A stretch of 64,000 nt of DNA, taken from Caldilineaceae bacterium. Lineage in GTDB: Bacteria; Chloroflexota; Anaerolineae; Caldilineales; Caldilineaceae. The stretch spans positions 186,001 through 250,000 of the forward strand of contig JAHBVF010000001.1 of NCBI GenBank assembly GCA_019637685.1, in the 5' to 3' direction. Below are positions 32,309-42,100 of this stretch, piece after piece. A program made the position numbers and the translations under genes. The notes under the pieces are model-generated. The model ran no database searches and had not been told where the DNA came from. It saw nothing but the letters and a program-made list of their open reading frames with translations. How positions within the stretch are numbered: the stretch's first letter is position 1; each line of letters begins with the position of its first letter.

Positions 32309-33165
32309 GGATTTTCGCAGTAGCTACGACCGGTTGCCGCAGCAAAATAGGTCTCAAAGCGGCGAGAGAGCGTGTGGGTAATCGGGCCGGGTGTGCCATC
32401 GCCAAGTACCGCGCCATCCAGCCGCACCAGAGGCAGAATGTGGCGGCTGGTGCTGGTGAGAAAGGCTTCGTCCCACTGCTGGCATTGGGTCAGGGGCAAA
32501 GCCACCCGACGCACAGGGATGCCCGCTTCTTCGGCCAGACGCAGCACAATCTGCAATGTCACACCCTCCAGAATATCTTCTGCGGGGGGAATGAGCAACT
32601 GACCATTCTGGACCGCGTAGAAGGTGCTGCTGGCCCCTTCCCGCACGTGACCGGTCTTGTCGATCAGCAGCCCTTCGTGTGCTCCCGCGGCCTGGGCCGC
32701 GCGCCGGGCCAGGGTATTGACCAGTGTGTTGAGCGACTTCACTGTGGGCAGCGCGCGTTCGCCCCCATAGCTGACCGCGCCCACGCCCTCCCGGTTCATC
32801 TGGGCGGTGGGTGGGTGCAGGGCTTCCAGCCAAATGAAGCTGCGGGGTGGCGTGCCCGCGTCCGGCCCTACAGAAAAGAGACGAATGGTGGCGTCGGGTG
32901 GGCTGCCTTCTGCCCGGATCAACTGATGGACCCACCCCCTGTGCGCGGCCAAATCCCCGGCCAATGGCAGCTCAATTGCCCGGGCCGAGGCCAGCAACCG
33001 TTCTAAATGATCGTCCAGATGGAAGACGACGCCATTCCAAAGCTGGATGCTCTCGTAGACGCCGAACGCGCCGTAGAGTGTGCTGCCCAACACAGAAATC
33101 GTCGCGGTCGGGGGCGGAATCACCTCGCCATTGCAAACTACAAAGCTGGGGGATAGGCTACTCAT
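32305..33165 (-). CDS. class IV PLP aminotransferase (branched-chain / D-alanine / ADC-lyase type)
   Basis: From ATG at 33163-33165 the protein has 286 residues. Family hallmarks are GAFGVYESIQLWNGVVFHLDDHLERL, the lysine-bearing TVKSLNTLVNTLARRAA (K is the PLP lysine), EGLLIDKTGHVREGASSTFYAV and LEGVTLQIVLRLAEEAGI. The C-terminal EAFLTSTSRHILPLVRLDG matches the family. The exact reaction (branched-chain amino acid, D-alanine or aminodeoxychorismate lyase) cannot be told from sequence alone. As the first gene of the glycan operon it may supply an amino compound for the glycan or may be a housekeeping neighbour. The ribosome site is weak. Confidence 0.82.
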   Translation of the reverse strand: MSSLSPSFVVCNGEVIPPPTATISVLGSTLYGAFGVYESIQLWNGVVFHLDDHLERLLASARAIELPLAGDLAAHRGWVHQLIRAEGSPPDATIRLFSVGPDAGTPPRSFIWLEALHPPTAQMNREGVGAVSYGGERALPTVKSLNTLVNTLARRAAQAAGAHEGLLIDKTGHVREGASSTFYAVQNGQLLIPPAEDILEGVTLQIVLRLAEEAGIPVRRVALPLTQCQQWDEAFLTSTSRHILPLVRLDGAVLGDGTPGPITHTLSRRFETYFAAATGRSYCENP

Positions 33166-33265
33166 TCGCAATTACCAATCACATTTTCTGGCGCAACAGG
33201 AATACAGGGAATTCGTCTGATTTCGACGCATCGGGATATTTCTGCCCCATACGACCGGCCACCGC

Positions 33266-34612
33266 TCACACCTGCGCGGCTATCTCTTCGGGCGTGCCCG
33301 TCAGCCGCCGCACTTTTACTCCCTGGGTTGAGAGGTAGATCAGCTGAAATTCGGGGATGACGTTCCCGTCCCCAATCACAGTGACCTGTTCCGCGTTGGC
33401 CGCCTCCTGATAGTCGAAGCCAAAGCCCAGTCCTTTTTCGGCCAAATGGGGCAGCAGCGCGGCCATCTGCTGCCGGACCGCGGGCGTGTCCTGCGCGGAA
33501 AAGAGTACGTAATGCGCCAGGGGCGAGCCGCTGCTGGCCGGGGCTGCGGCTGCTTCTTCGGGAGCCGACACTTCGTTGGGTTTTTCGGCCGCGGGCGCGG
33601 GAATGCGCAGATCGACTGTGCGCCGGTTCTTGCCGTCCATTTCCAGTGTGGGAGAGATCACCAGCGGTTCGGTCTGGCCGGGCCGCAACACCTGCACGTG
33701 ATAGCTGCCCGCGGTCAGGTTGCGCAGACGAAAAGCCCCGCTCTGTCCTAGGGGACCCTCGGCCAAAATTTCGCCGTCCTTCACCAGCCGCAAAATCAGA
33801 CCGCCGCCGTCCGGCACTGTGCCTTCCAGCACACTGCCGCTGGCTGCCAGTGTCAGTGTCACCTGTGCCACCCCATTTGTCTGCACCTGCACAGGGACGC
33901 TCTGTTCGCCCAGGCGCACGGAATAGTCGCCCGGCTCTACAGCCGGGAAAACAAATGTGCCATCCCCCGCCACCGGCGCGGAGGCTGTCACCGCGCCCGC
34001 CTGCACCAGTTCCACTGTCAGGCCCTCGTGGCTGTTTTCCACCCGGCCCTCAATCGTCCCGGTTGTCACCGGCTGGGGCGCGGTCACTTCGTGGAAAATG
34101 ACCAAAAACGAGTGATGGAAAAGGGTGTTGCCGCTTTGGGTTCCATCGGGGTTTGGTTCGTCCGGGTGGCTGCTGCTGATGCCGTGGACTTTGTCACTGG
34201 GCATTCCCTGCATTTCGACCGTACACTTCTGCCACTTAAACATTGGAAAATTGGCTGCGGGTTCGTTCAGCGGTTTGTCCAATGTGGCGGTATGTTCGCC
34301 CCCTTCCCAGGTGATGTGGGCCTGGGTGTTGAAGGCGCGTGTGCCATCTGCCTTCACCGCATCAATATAAATGTGGTGGCGTCCGTTGTTCTCCTGGGGG
34401 CTGAGGTGGTGGACCCGCGTTGCCCGCCAGTAGCGGGAGCCGGGCATAACCTCGGCAGTTTCCACTGTCACGCCATAGGGTTCTGCGTTCGTCTCCAGGG
34501 CCAGCAGCCCGCTTCCATCCGCGTTGCGAATGGGGCTGCGGTCACCCATAGATGGATTTTCGCCCCCCTCTTCTCCGGTCAGCCAGCGTACAAATCGGTC
34601 CATAGAACTCAT
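33266..34612 (-). CDS. carboxypeptidase-regulatory-like repeat protein with shared C-terminal module
   Basis: The 448-residue protein has no signal peptide. Residues about 30-180 form a domain with YWRATRVHHLSPQENNGRHH, FPMFKWQKCTVEMQGMPSDK and HHSFLVIFHEV. It is followed by two carboxypeptidase-regulatory-like beta units (GTIEGRVENSHEGLTVEL, FVFPAVEPGDYSVRLG; FRLRNLTAGSYHVQVLRPGQ). The last 85 residues (AHYVLFSAQDTP..GFGFDYQEAANAEQVTVIG in outline) match the end of the 34612 protein. The gene overlaps that one by one base (TAATG), so both are made together. Function unknown; carbohydrate or wall binding is a guess. Confidence 0.65.
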   Translation of the reverse strand: MSSMDRFVRWLTGEEGGENPSMGDRSPIRNADGSGLLALETNAEPYGVTVETAEVMPGSRYWRATRVHHLSPQENNGRHHIYIDAVKADGTRAFNTQAHITWEGGEHTATLDKPLNEPAANFPMFKWQKCTVEMQGMPSDKVHGISSSHPDEPNPDGTQSGNTLFHHSFLVIFHEVTAPQPVTTGTIEGRVENSHEGLTVELVQAGAVTASAPVAGDGTFVFPAVEPGDYSVRLGEQSVPVQVQTNGVAQVTLTLAASGSVLEGTVPDGGGLILRLVKDGEILAEGPLGQSGAFRLRNLTAGSYHVQVLRPGQTEPLVISPTLEMDGKNRRTVDLRIPAPAAEKPNEVSAPEEAAAAPASSGSPLAHYVLFSAQDTPAVRQQMAALLPHLAEKGLGFGFDYQEAANAEQVTVIGDGNVIPEFQLIYLSTQGVKVRRLTGTPEEIAAQV

Positions 34613-37600
34613 TACAGCGCCTCCAATTCCTGGCGAATCCTGTCCAGATCGTCCGACACCCGTTGCACGGGAATACGGGCCGCGGCCAGGTTCTGGATGA
34701 CCTGGGACGAAACCGGGCCGACAATTGTCACCTGTTCGGCCTTTGTGACAACGTCGCGATCGAAGCCGACAGTTGCTTTGGTGCGGAAGATGAAGTCCTG
34801 GGCCGCGGTCAGCCGTTGGGCTGTGGCCGCGGGATTGCTGTTGTCCAGCAGAAGATAGTGGCGCAGGGGCTTTGTAGCCGGGGCTGGTTGGCCGGTTGTT
34901 GGCTTGTCAGTGGATGGCTGGCCGGCGTCTGGCCGGGATGGGCGCACAGACGGTGCTGTCTGGGGGCGCGGCGCGGACAGACGCACGTCGCGTTCCACAT
35001 CCGCTACGCCGTCCAGGCGGATGGCTGAGGCCACAATGCCCTGCCCCTCCAATTCGATGGAGTAGGAAGCCGCGGCCAGCCCGGCAAAGCGATAACGCCC
35101 GTCGTCGTCGGTCTGGGTTTCGGCCACCCGGCGGCCAGGCGTGCGCAAAAAGACAAGACGACCGCCAGCCGGTTCGTCCGTATGGGTAGTGATCTGTCCG
35201 CTGAGTACGCTCTGCTCGCCCTGCTCCCGGTCGAAAACAGGCCCGTTGCTGGCGCTTTGCCCATCGCAATGGGCTTTCTGCGCGGGCAGATCGCTGGCCT
35301 CCAGTGTCAGGATGCAGACGTCCGCGGGCAGCCCGGTCAGGCGATAGATGCCGTCCGGCCCGGTGGTGGCCTGTTTGCGAATACTGTATTCCTGGCAGGT
35401 CAGGCTGACTTTCTCCCCGGCTTTGGCGGGCAGCACTTGTCCGTTGATCTGCCCCTGCATGGGAAATTCGATGCTGATTTCGTCGATCCCGCTCAGGACC
35501 AGCTCCTCGGCAATCATTCCCACGCCTTCCAGGCTGAGCTGATAGACACCCGCGGCCAGCCCGTCAAAGCGGAAGGCCCGCTGCTGGTCAAGCCGCTGGG
35601 CTTTGGGATCGCCGCCCCCGCCGCTGAGTGTCACCGCGCCGTTGAGCGGTCCGCCGGGAATGCGTCCGGCAATGCTGCTGCGGGCCGCGGGCTGGGCCGT
35701 GGAGAGGAGCTGGAAGGTGACTTCGTAGGTGATGGGGCGGCTGTGCTGGGGCATATCCGCTGTGATCAGGTTGTCGGCCACTTCGCTTTCGTGGGCAGGG
35801 TCCATCACTTCCACCGCAAAGACGCCGGGGGTGTGGATGAAGGAGAAATAGCCCCTGGGCTTGAAAGGGTCCTGGCCGCTCTTGACAGTGGGGAAATTGG
35901 TCTCAGGCGCTGCGCCGGTCCAGCGCATACGAATAATCTTGCCATCCAGAGGCTTTCCCTCCGCGTCCAATACCTGCCCCTGGATTTTGTTCTCGTTGCC
36001 CGTCTCCTGGGGAGAAAGCAACTTTTTGCTCGTCACCTGATAGCGCAGTTTGGCGGCCTGGGGCACAGAGAGATTCTGCTCCTCGTTTTCCCAGCCGTCG
36101 ATGTCGATTCCCCGGCGCTCGGTGGCCTGTTCGGTTCCAGGGGCCACGTGCAGGGCATAGATGCCCGCAGTCAGGTCGCCGAATTCATAGCTGCCCCCCG
36201 CATCCACCTTCGTCTGCGCCACCAGTCGATTAGGATTGGTCTGGTGCAGGCTGACGGCCAGGCCGGGCTGAATGGCGCCCGTGGGATCGGTCACTTTGCC
36301 GCGCAGGGTGCTGCGTTGGCCTGTCTGCGCGGCCAGGTCTAAATGTTCGGTCTCGCCGTCAGCCAGTGTCACCTGGCCCAGCACTGTGTCAAAGAGGAGC
36401 AGCTGGTAGCTGTCTGCGGGCACCTGCTCCAGACTGATGTGCCCTTCCCCGTCGGTGGTGGCAGGGATGCGACGCCGAAAACTTCCGCTGCCGACTGTTG
36501 TGGATTCCAGCGCGACGGGGATATTGGGCAGAGGCTGGCCGTTGTCTCCCCGCACAATTGTGGCGGTCAGGCTGGCTGTGCCCCGGCGCAATTCGGGGCG
36601 CACCACCGGGGGGAGTTCTTTCAGCGCCTGGACGATTGGGAGGCGACCGGCCAGGCCGAAGCGCTCGTTCCAGGCGTCCGTATACCAGCTCATCTGTTCC
36701 CAGGTGGGGTTGAAATCGCCCAGGGCACGGCTGGCCAGCAGCCAGGTGCAGCACGAGAAATACCATTCCGGCGCGCTCTCCTGCAGAAAACGGGTGATGC
36801 CGATCTGCATTTCGGCCTGCTGGTCCGGGGTGATTTTGTTGTAGCGCAGGTCATCGCCCCAGCCCACCACTGGCCCGCCTTCGGTGCTGATGACCGGCAG
36901 GTGACGGCCCAGTGTATGGAACATCAACTGTCCGGCCCATTCCCAGCCCCGGAAGCAGGCCGCGTCCTCGGCCAATGTTTGGCCGGGGTTTTTGTCCCTG
37001 GCCCGGCGGGCGTTGATCATTTCCATAGAGCGGTGATCCCACGACCAGGCCGGGTGACGTTCAAACTCTTCTCTGGTCAGGGGTTGGCCCATCTGGTTCA
37101 CCGGGTCGTCGGGATAGTCCAGCGGGTGGTTGAGGGTGTAGTTGTGGATGGCAAGCCAACAGCCTTTTTCGAAGAGATCGCCCCGGCCCTGCTGCATAAC
37201 CCGCTCTATGGCATTGTCACGGCCACCAGGACCCATCGCGGGCACGGCTATCAGGCCGCCTTCGCCGGTTACAATATCCGCGTCGTAGATGAAATTGTCC
37301 ACGACAATATCCAGCCAGTTGTCGGGCTTGTGATTCTTCTCCCACTCCGCGGGCAGGTCCGGCTCGTTGTTGGTTTCCATATAGCGCACGCCCGCGGCTA
37401 CCAGCTTGCGCACGCCGCTCACCTCTCGACCACCGATTCGGCCAGGGTTGGGCCGTTCCCGAAAGAGGCGCACCACCGGCATCATTCCCGCGTCGAGCAG
37501 GCGGCGGCAGAGTTCCAGCGAAGAGCCGTCGCCGTCGTCCAGCACTTTGATCCATTTCATGTGCATGGCGGTCAATTCGGAAATCCAGAAATCCAAATCA

Positions 37601-37686
37601 GAGCCGCTGGGATGATATATCCGGGCTGACCAGTGAACGCCCCGCCCGTTGTCATCGGGTGGTCGGGGGTAGTCGGATAGTTGCAT
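34612..37686 (-). CDS. glycoside-hydrolase-like TIM-barrel protein with carboxypeptidase-regulatory repeats
   Basis: The start is ATG at 37684-37686 with AGGAG 7-8 bases before it, giving 1024 residues and no signal peptide. Residues 15-360 look like a clan GH-A barrel: W45-IKVLDDGDG, MPVVRLF, YMETNNEPDLPAEW with E108 in the acid/base position, WLAIHNYTLNHPLDYPD, and PVISTEGGPVVGW with E269 in the nucleophile position. Five to six carboxypeptidase-regulatory-like units follow (NIPVALESTTVGSG, LAVSLHQTNPNRL, GPLNGAVTLSGGGG, GGRLVFLRTPGRRV). A Thr/Pro-rich linker leads to an 80-residue C-terminal module shared with the 33266 protein. Substrate and location are unknown. Confidence 0.65.
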   Translation of the reverse strand: MQLSDYPRPPDDNGRGVHWSARIYHPSGSDLDFWISELTAMHMKWIKVLDDGDGSSLELCRRLLDAGMMPVVRLFRERPNPGRIGGREVSGVRKLVAAGVRYMETNNEPDLPAEWEKNHKPDNWLDIVVDNFIYDADIVTGEGGLIAVPAMGPGGRDNAIERVMQQGRGDLFEKGCWLAIHNYTLNHPLDYPDDPVNQMGQPLTREEFERHPAWSWDHRSMEMINARRARDKNPGQTLAEDAACFRGWEWAGQLMFHTLGRHLPVISTEGGPVVGWGDDLRYNKITPDQQAEMQIGITRFLQESAPEWYFSCCTWLLASRALGDFNPTWEQMSWYTDAWNERFGLAGRLPIVQALKELPPVVRPELRRGTASLTATIVRGDNGQPLPNIPVALESTTVGSGSFRRRIPATTDGEGHISLEQVPADSYQLLLFDTVLGQVTLADGETEHLDLAAQTGQRSTLRGKVTDPTGAIQPGLAVSLHQTNPNRLVAQTKVDAGGSYEFGDLTAGIYALHVAPGTEQATERRGIDIDGWENEEQNLSVPQAAKLRYQVTSKKLLSPQETGNENKIQGQVLDAEGKPLDGKIIRMRWTGAAPETNFPTVKSGQDPFKPRGYFSFIHTPGVFAVEVMDPAHESEVADNLITADMPQHSRPITYEVTFQLLSTAQPAARSSIAGRIPGGPLNGAVTLSGGGGDPKAQRLDQQRAFRFDGLAAGVYQLSLEGVGMIAEELVLSGIDEISIEFPMQGQINGQVLPAKAGEKVSLTCQEYSIRKQATTGPDGIYRLTGLPADVCILTLEASDLPAQKAHCDGQSASNGPVFDREQGEQSVLSGQITTHTDEPAGGRLVFLRTPGRRVAETQTDDDGRYRFAGLAAASYSIELEGQGIVASAIRLDGVADVERDVRLSAPRPQTAPSVRPSRPDAGQPSTDKPTTGQPAPATKPLRHYLLLDNSNPAATAQRLTAAQDFIFRTKATVGFDRDVVTKAEQVTIVGPVSSQVIQNLAAARIPVQRVSDDLDRIRQELEAL

Positions 37687-38003
37687 GGATTTTCTCCTAT
37701 CGCTGGAAGCCGCATCGAAGTGAGACTGTATGCGTACTGAGAGGGCGATGGGGGGATTATAGCATAGCATTGGCTGGAAGAAAACGCTGGCGCTGCTGCT
37801 GATGTGTGTTGCCAATTGCTGTACATTTCCCTGTCTGTCCAGCCCCTCGGTGTGCGGGGGAATGCGTTGGGCCGGCTGCTGTCCGTTGCCAACCTCCGGC
37901 CTTTTTACCTGCGCTGCCCTGACCAGATTGTGCAAATATTTCTGGTCAGATGATACAATCGACCAGAGCAAACAACGATTGAAAAGCCAAATGGGATACT
38001 TAT
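37687..38003. other. 317-base divergent intergenic region
   Basis: No gene was seen. On the minus side a TATAAT (plus 37756-37761) is a likely -10 element for the 34612 gene. On the plus side TACAAT (37954-37959) could be the thyX -10. A palindrome lies just upstream (37919-37949). The middle holds a C/T-rich stretch with no recognised element. Confidence 0.5.
37919..37949. promoter_or_regulatory. palindrome in the thyX promoter region
   Basis: CTGACCAG (37919-37926) and CTGGTCAG (37942-37949) are perfect inverted arms with a 15-base spacer, ending 4 bases before a TACAAT hexamer. The spacing, about two helical turns between arm centres, would suit a dimeric repressor. CGACCAG follows as a possible third half-site. 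Confidence 0.45.
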
Positions 38004-39059
38004 ATGCACATTGAACTTCTCGCCTACACCCAGCCCAACCCAGCGCTCCACCCCGCCGAATTGGCAGACACAAGCGATCTGGCGACGATCTGGAACGGCC
38101 AAAGCACCTATCAGGAGAATGTCATCGAATATGCCGGGCGGGTCTGCTATCGCAGCACCCACCGCATGGGCACTGCGCCCGGTTTTATCAGCGCCCGGGT
38201 GCGGGAAGGCCACGAGGACATCATCGAACATATCGTCATTACCCTGCGCGTGACGGGCAGCGACGATCCCCTGCGCTGGCGGATGCTCAATCGCCACTGC
38301 GAAGTGACCCAGGACGCGGACGGCAGTTGGGTTGTCAGCGGCAATACACGCGTCTGGCTGGATTTTCTGCGCCGGGGTATTGCTGTGGAAGCGCTGCCCC
38401 TTCTCTATGCCATTGCACCCAATGTCTATGCGGAATACGCGGGAAAGGTGTCCCCCGCGCCCCTTGCGCCCCTGCCCACACAGGCCACAATCGATCTGTC
38501 TGCGCTGCTGCCCTCTGCGCTGGATGGGATGCGGGTCACGCTGCTCGGCTATACCCAGCCGATGCTGGACGACACGGAAAGTCGCACCCATCACGGCTCG
38601 GCCACCTTTCTCTTCGAGGGTATCAGCCGGGCCTGCACCCACCAACTTGTGCGCCATCGCCTGGCCAGCTTCAGCCAGGAATCCCAACGGTATGTGGATT
38701 TGAGCAAAGGCGAATGGAGTGCGATTATCCCCCCGGCAGTGTCCGAACACCCGGAAGCCAGAGCCAGGCTGGAGGAAGCCTGGGAATATCTGCAAAACAC
38801 CTATCGGGACCTGCGGGCGATGGGGATTCGCAAGGAGGACGCCCGTTTTCTGTTGCCCAATGCCGCCGAGACCCGCATCGTCACCACAATGAACTTTGCG
38901 GCCTGGAGCCACTTTCTTTGGCTGCGGGCGGTGGACAAAGCGGCCCAATGGGAGATTCGAGCAATGGGCCAGCGGGTGCTGGAGATGCTGCATACGATTG
39001 CGCCCGATGTCTTTGCTGAACATTGGGCAGTCTATCTGGAGCGCTTTGCCGAGGAATAA
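38004..39059 (+). CDS. thyX: FAD-dependent thymidylate synthase ThyX, extended and partly duplicated
   Basis: The 351-residue protein makes dTMP from dUMP with FAD and NADPH. The catalytic half carries [26 protein letters not shown], which includes the ThyX motif RHR(x7)S-type at 217-229 (shown as [14 protein letters not shown]), and later [22 protein letters not shown]. Typical ThyX has about 220-250 residues. Here a further N-terminal half has [18 protein letters not shown] and a degenerate [12 protein letters not shown] segment but no RHR motif, and IELLAYTQP (residues 3-11) is echoed by VTLLGYTQP (178-186). It looks like a partial tandem duplication in which each half has kept different parts. 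No ThyA gene is present in the window. Confidence 0.85.
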   Translation: MHIELLAYTQPNPALHPAELADTSDLATIWNGQSTYQENVIEYAGRVCYRSTHRMGTAPGFISARVREGHEDIIEHIVITLRVTGSDDPLRWRMLNRHCEVTQDADGSWVVSGNTRVWLDFLRRGIAVEALPLLYAIAPNVYAEYAGKVSPAPLAPLPTQATIDLSALLPSALDGMRVTLLGYTQPMLDDTESRTHHGSATFLFEGISRACTHQLVRHRLASFSQESQRYVDLSKGEWSAIIPPAVSEHPEARARLEEAWEYLQNTYRDLRAMGIRKEDARFLLPNAAETRIVTTMNFAAWSHFLWLRAVDKAAQWEIRAMGQRVLEMLHTIAPDVFAEHWAVYLERFAEE

Positions 39060-39069
39060 TGAGCTAACC

Positions 39070-39113
39070 AAAAGAAGAGGGGTGGCCTCGACGGGCCACC
39101 CCTCTTCTTTTTT
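39070..39113. terminator. strong bidirectional terminator after thyX
   Basis: Eighteen-base perfect arms (AAGAAGAGGGGTGGCC and complement) enclose a 6-base loop, with A-run before and T-run after. It separates the convergent thyX and 39140 genes. Confidence 0.92.
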
Positions 39114-39139
39114 AAGGCGTTTGTCCAGCGATAGCCGAT

Positions 39140-42100
39140 TTAGAAACCGTCGGCCAGTTTGCCCAGTTTGTTGATGGCACGCAGTGTGATGTAGACCGTC
39201 TGTGTCTTGCGGTTGACCGCAATCTCGTAGGGGTCCACGCCCACATCGACAGTCGCGACGACAGTGTTGGCTGGCCCGATAACTGTCACCGTACCCGCTG
39301 CCGTGTCTGCCACGAAGAGGTTGTTGGTGTCCGGGTTGATGGCCAGACCTGTGCCGCCCACATTGGGGCTGCGGTCGCTGCCGCTGTCGCCCACGGGCAG
39401 GGTTGCCATTGTCAACAGAGAGTTCATCGAACGCTTTTCGATAACATCCACATACCATTTGCCGCTGGGCATCATATAGGTGATGTAGATGCGGTTGTTG
39501 TTCGGGTTGTAGGCCGCCTCAAAGGGCTGGGTGCGCTCTGTATTCCCAAAATTCTTCATCTCGGAGCGGTCATTGAGCCGCCAGGAAGCGCCGTCTTGAT
39601 AGATGATCCAGGCGTTGCCCGTGTCCCGGTTGGTGACGATTAGCTGCTTGTTTACCTTGTCCGAGGCCAGACCGTAGGGTCCTGTGCCGCCGGAGGAGAC
39701 GTACTGTACCACATTGCCGTCTCGGATGATGGCGATGCTTTGCAACTTGCGCACCACCACAGCCACTGTGTTGATATCCGGGAAGATTTCCATCAGGGCT
39801 GCTTCGGCGCCCACCGAGATTTTCTTCTTGACAGCCAGGGTGGTGGCATCATAGACCCAGACATCACCGCTGGCAAAGTTGCTCACATAGATTTCGCCCA
39901 GGGCTTCGTTGATGACCACATCCCACGGCTCATCACCGGCAGAAACCACCGCGACAACTTTGTTGGTCTCCGGGTTGTATTTGATGAGCGAGTCGGTGTC
40001 CCGGCTGGCTACATAGAGCATCTGCTGGCCTTCGTGTACGGCAATGCCCTTGGGGTGAATCAGTGTATCCACCGGGCAGCCCGCGGGCGGGCATTCCGGC
40101 TCACCCGTGCCACTGGGTGTCCCTGTGGGGGTCGGGGTGGGGGGTACGCCCAGCAACATTGGCGCCCACAGGTCGTATTTGCCAGCCGGGCGTACGTTGG
40201 CTGGTGCCTGACCGAATACAGGATCAACCTTGTCGCCATTTTCATCGGTCGCAATGCCGGTCGAAATAGCGTTGTCCGTGCTTCTGGACGAAATCAACCG
40301 GAAGGTGACTGTGTATTCAACAAAAGCGCCAGGGGCCAGGTCGCCCAGGTCCGTCGTCACGTCGGCCCAGTTCAGCGTGCCGTTATTGCCCGATACATTT
40401 ATCGAAGGTGTGCTGATGCTGGTGCGCACATACTCAATGACATCGGCTTCGTAGATATCCTGCACCGGAATTTTGACCAGTGTTGTGTCGCCTTTGTTCT
40501 CCACACGGATGGTGAAGATGACCTCGCCGCCCAGCGCCACAATGCCATTCGCCGGGCTGGTTGTCGTTTTGTTGATGCCGATGGCCGGGTTCGTAATGCG
40601 TACGGGAGCCTGGCTCTGTTTGTCGGGCAAAGTGTTGCCGTTGTTATCCTGTACGCCGGTAGCAGTTGCCACGTTGATGGTCTGCTTGTTGGCCAGCAGG
40701 TCGGTGCTCTTCTTGGTCAGGAAGGTGACAGCCAGCACTTTGCTCTCGCCGGGCTGCATTGTGCCAGCACCGGTGATATCGTTCCAGCGCAACTTGCCAT
40801 TGGTGTTGTCCACCACATCAGGCAGAGGGATGGCATTGACATAGCCCAGGTAGATTGGGTCAAAGGTGTCTTCTACGGGCACTGTCACCAGCGTGGTGTT
40901 GCCTGTGTTGATGACTGTGATGACATAGCTGACTGTGCTGCCCACGACTACAATGCCATCTTCTGCCCCGCCCGACGGAATCAGCCGTTTGGTGATGCTG
41001 TAGTTGGGCTGACCCACCGGCGTCGGTGTCTGTGTCGGTGTGTTGCTGGCCGTCGGCGTAATCGTCGGTGTGTTGCTGGCCGTCGGTGTGTGGGTCGGTG
41101 TATGTGTCGGCGTTGCCGTCGGTGTGCTGCTGACCGTCGGTGTATGGGTCGGTGTCGCCGAAGCCGTCGGTGTATTGCTGGCCGTTGGCGTATGGGTTGG
41201 TGTAAATGTAGGCGTCGAAGTATGGGTCGGTGTGCTGGTCGGTGTGTTGGTCGACGGCGTTGTTGGCGTCGGTGTCGGTGTCGGGCCAGTCGGCTTGTAG
41301 AGACCGGCGTCAATGGTGTTGTCGTTCGTGCCGGAGATCACCACAATCACATCGGTTTTGCCCGTGCCCGGATTGACATTGCTGTCGTTGGCTGGGTCGC
41401 CGCCCTGCTCTTTGGGGCTGTGGAAGAAACCGGCAGGTTTCACCACTTCCACCACATAGCTGCCCGGGGCCAGATTGCTAAAGCCATAGATGCCCAGGCT
41501 GTCGGTTGTCGTCGTCGCAATGGGATTGGGGTTGCCAACCACATACAGATTGACTGTCACACCATCCAGGCCTGGTTCGCCACTTTCCTGTATGCCATCT
41601 TCGTCTTTGTCATCCCACACCCGGTCACCGATGGAACCCGGTTTGTAGAGACCGGCGTCGATGGTGTTGTTGTTCTCGCCGGAAGCCAGGGTGATGGTAT
41701 CTGTACGACCCGTGCCCACATTGGCATTGCTGTCGTTGTTGATGTCACCGCCCTGGCCCTTGGGGGCGAAGACATAGCCGGAAGGTGCCTCGAAGCCAAC
41801 TTCGTAATCGCCGGGTACAAGGCCGGTGAAGCTATAGTTGCCGTTGGTGTCTGTGGCAGTTGTAGCCACTGGATTGGGGTTGCCTGGCTTGTAGAGCTTC
41901 ACAACTACGTTCTTCAGCCCTGGCTCGCCGCCATCCTGCACGCCGTTGCCGTTCAGATCGTCCCACACCCGGTCGCCAATGCTGGCTGGCTGGTAGAGAC
42001 CGGCATCAATGGTTGTGTCTGTCTGGCCAGAGGTCATCACGATGGTGCCGGTCTGGCCGCTGCTGTTGGGGTTGCTGTCTTTGGCCGGGTCGCCACCAGC

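Noticed and set aside
41020-41290. CRISPR-like array
   Set aside because: The repeats are contiguous, degenerate and in frame within a Thr/Pro stalk; there are no unique spacers and no cas genes.
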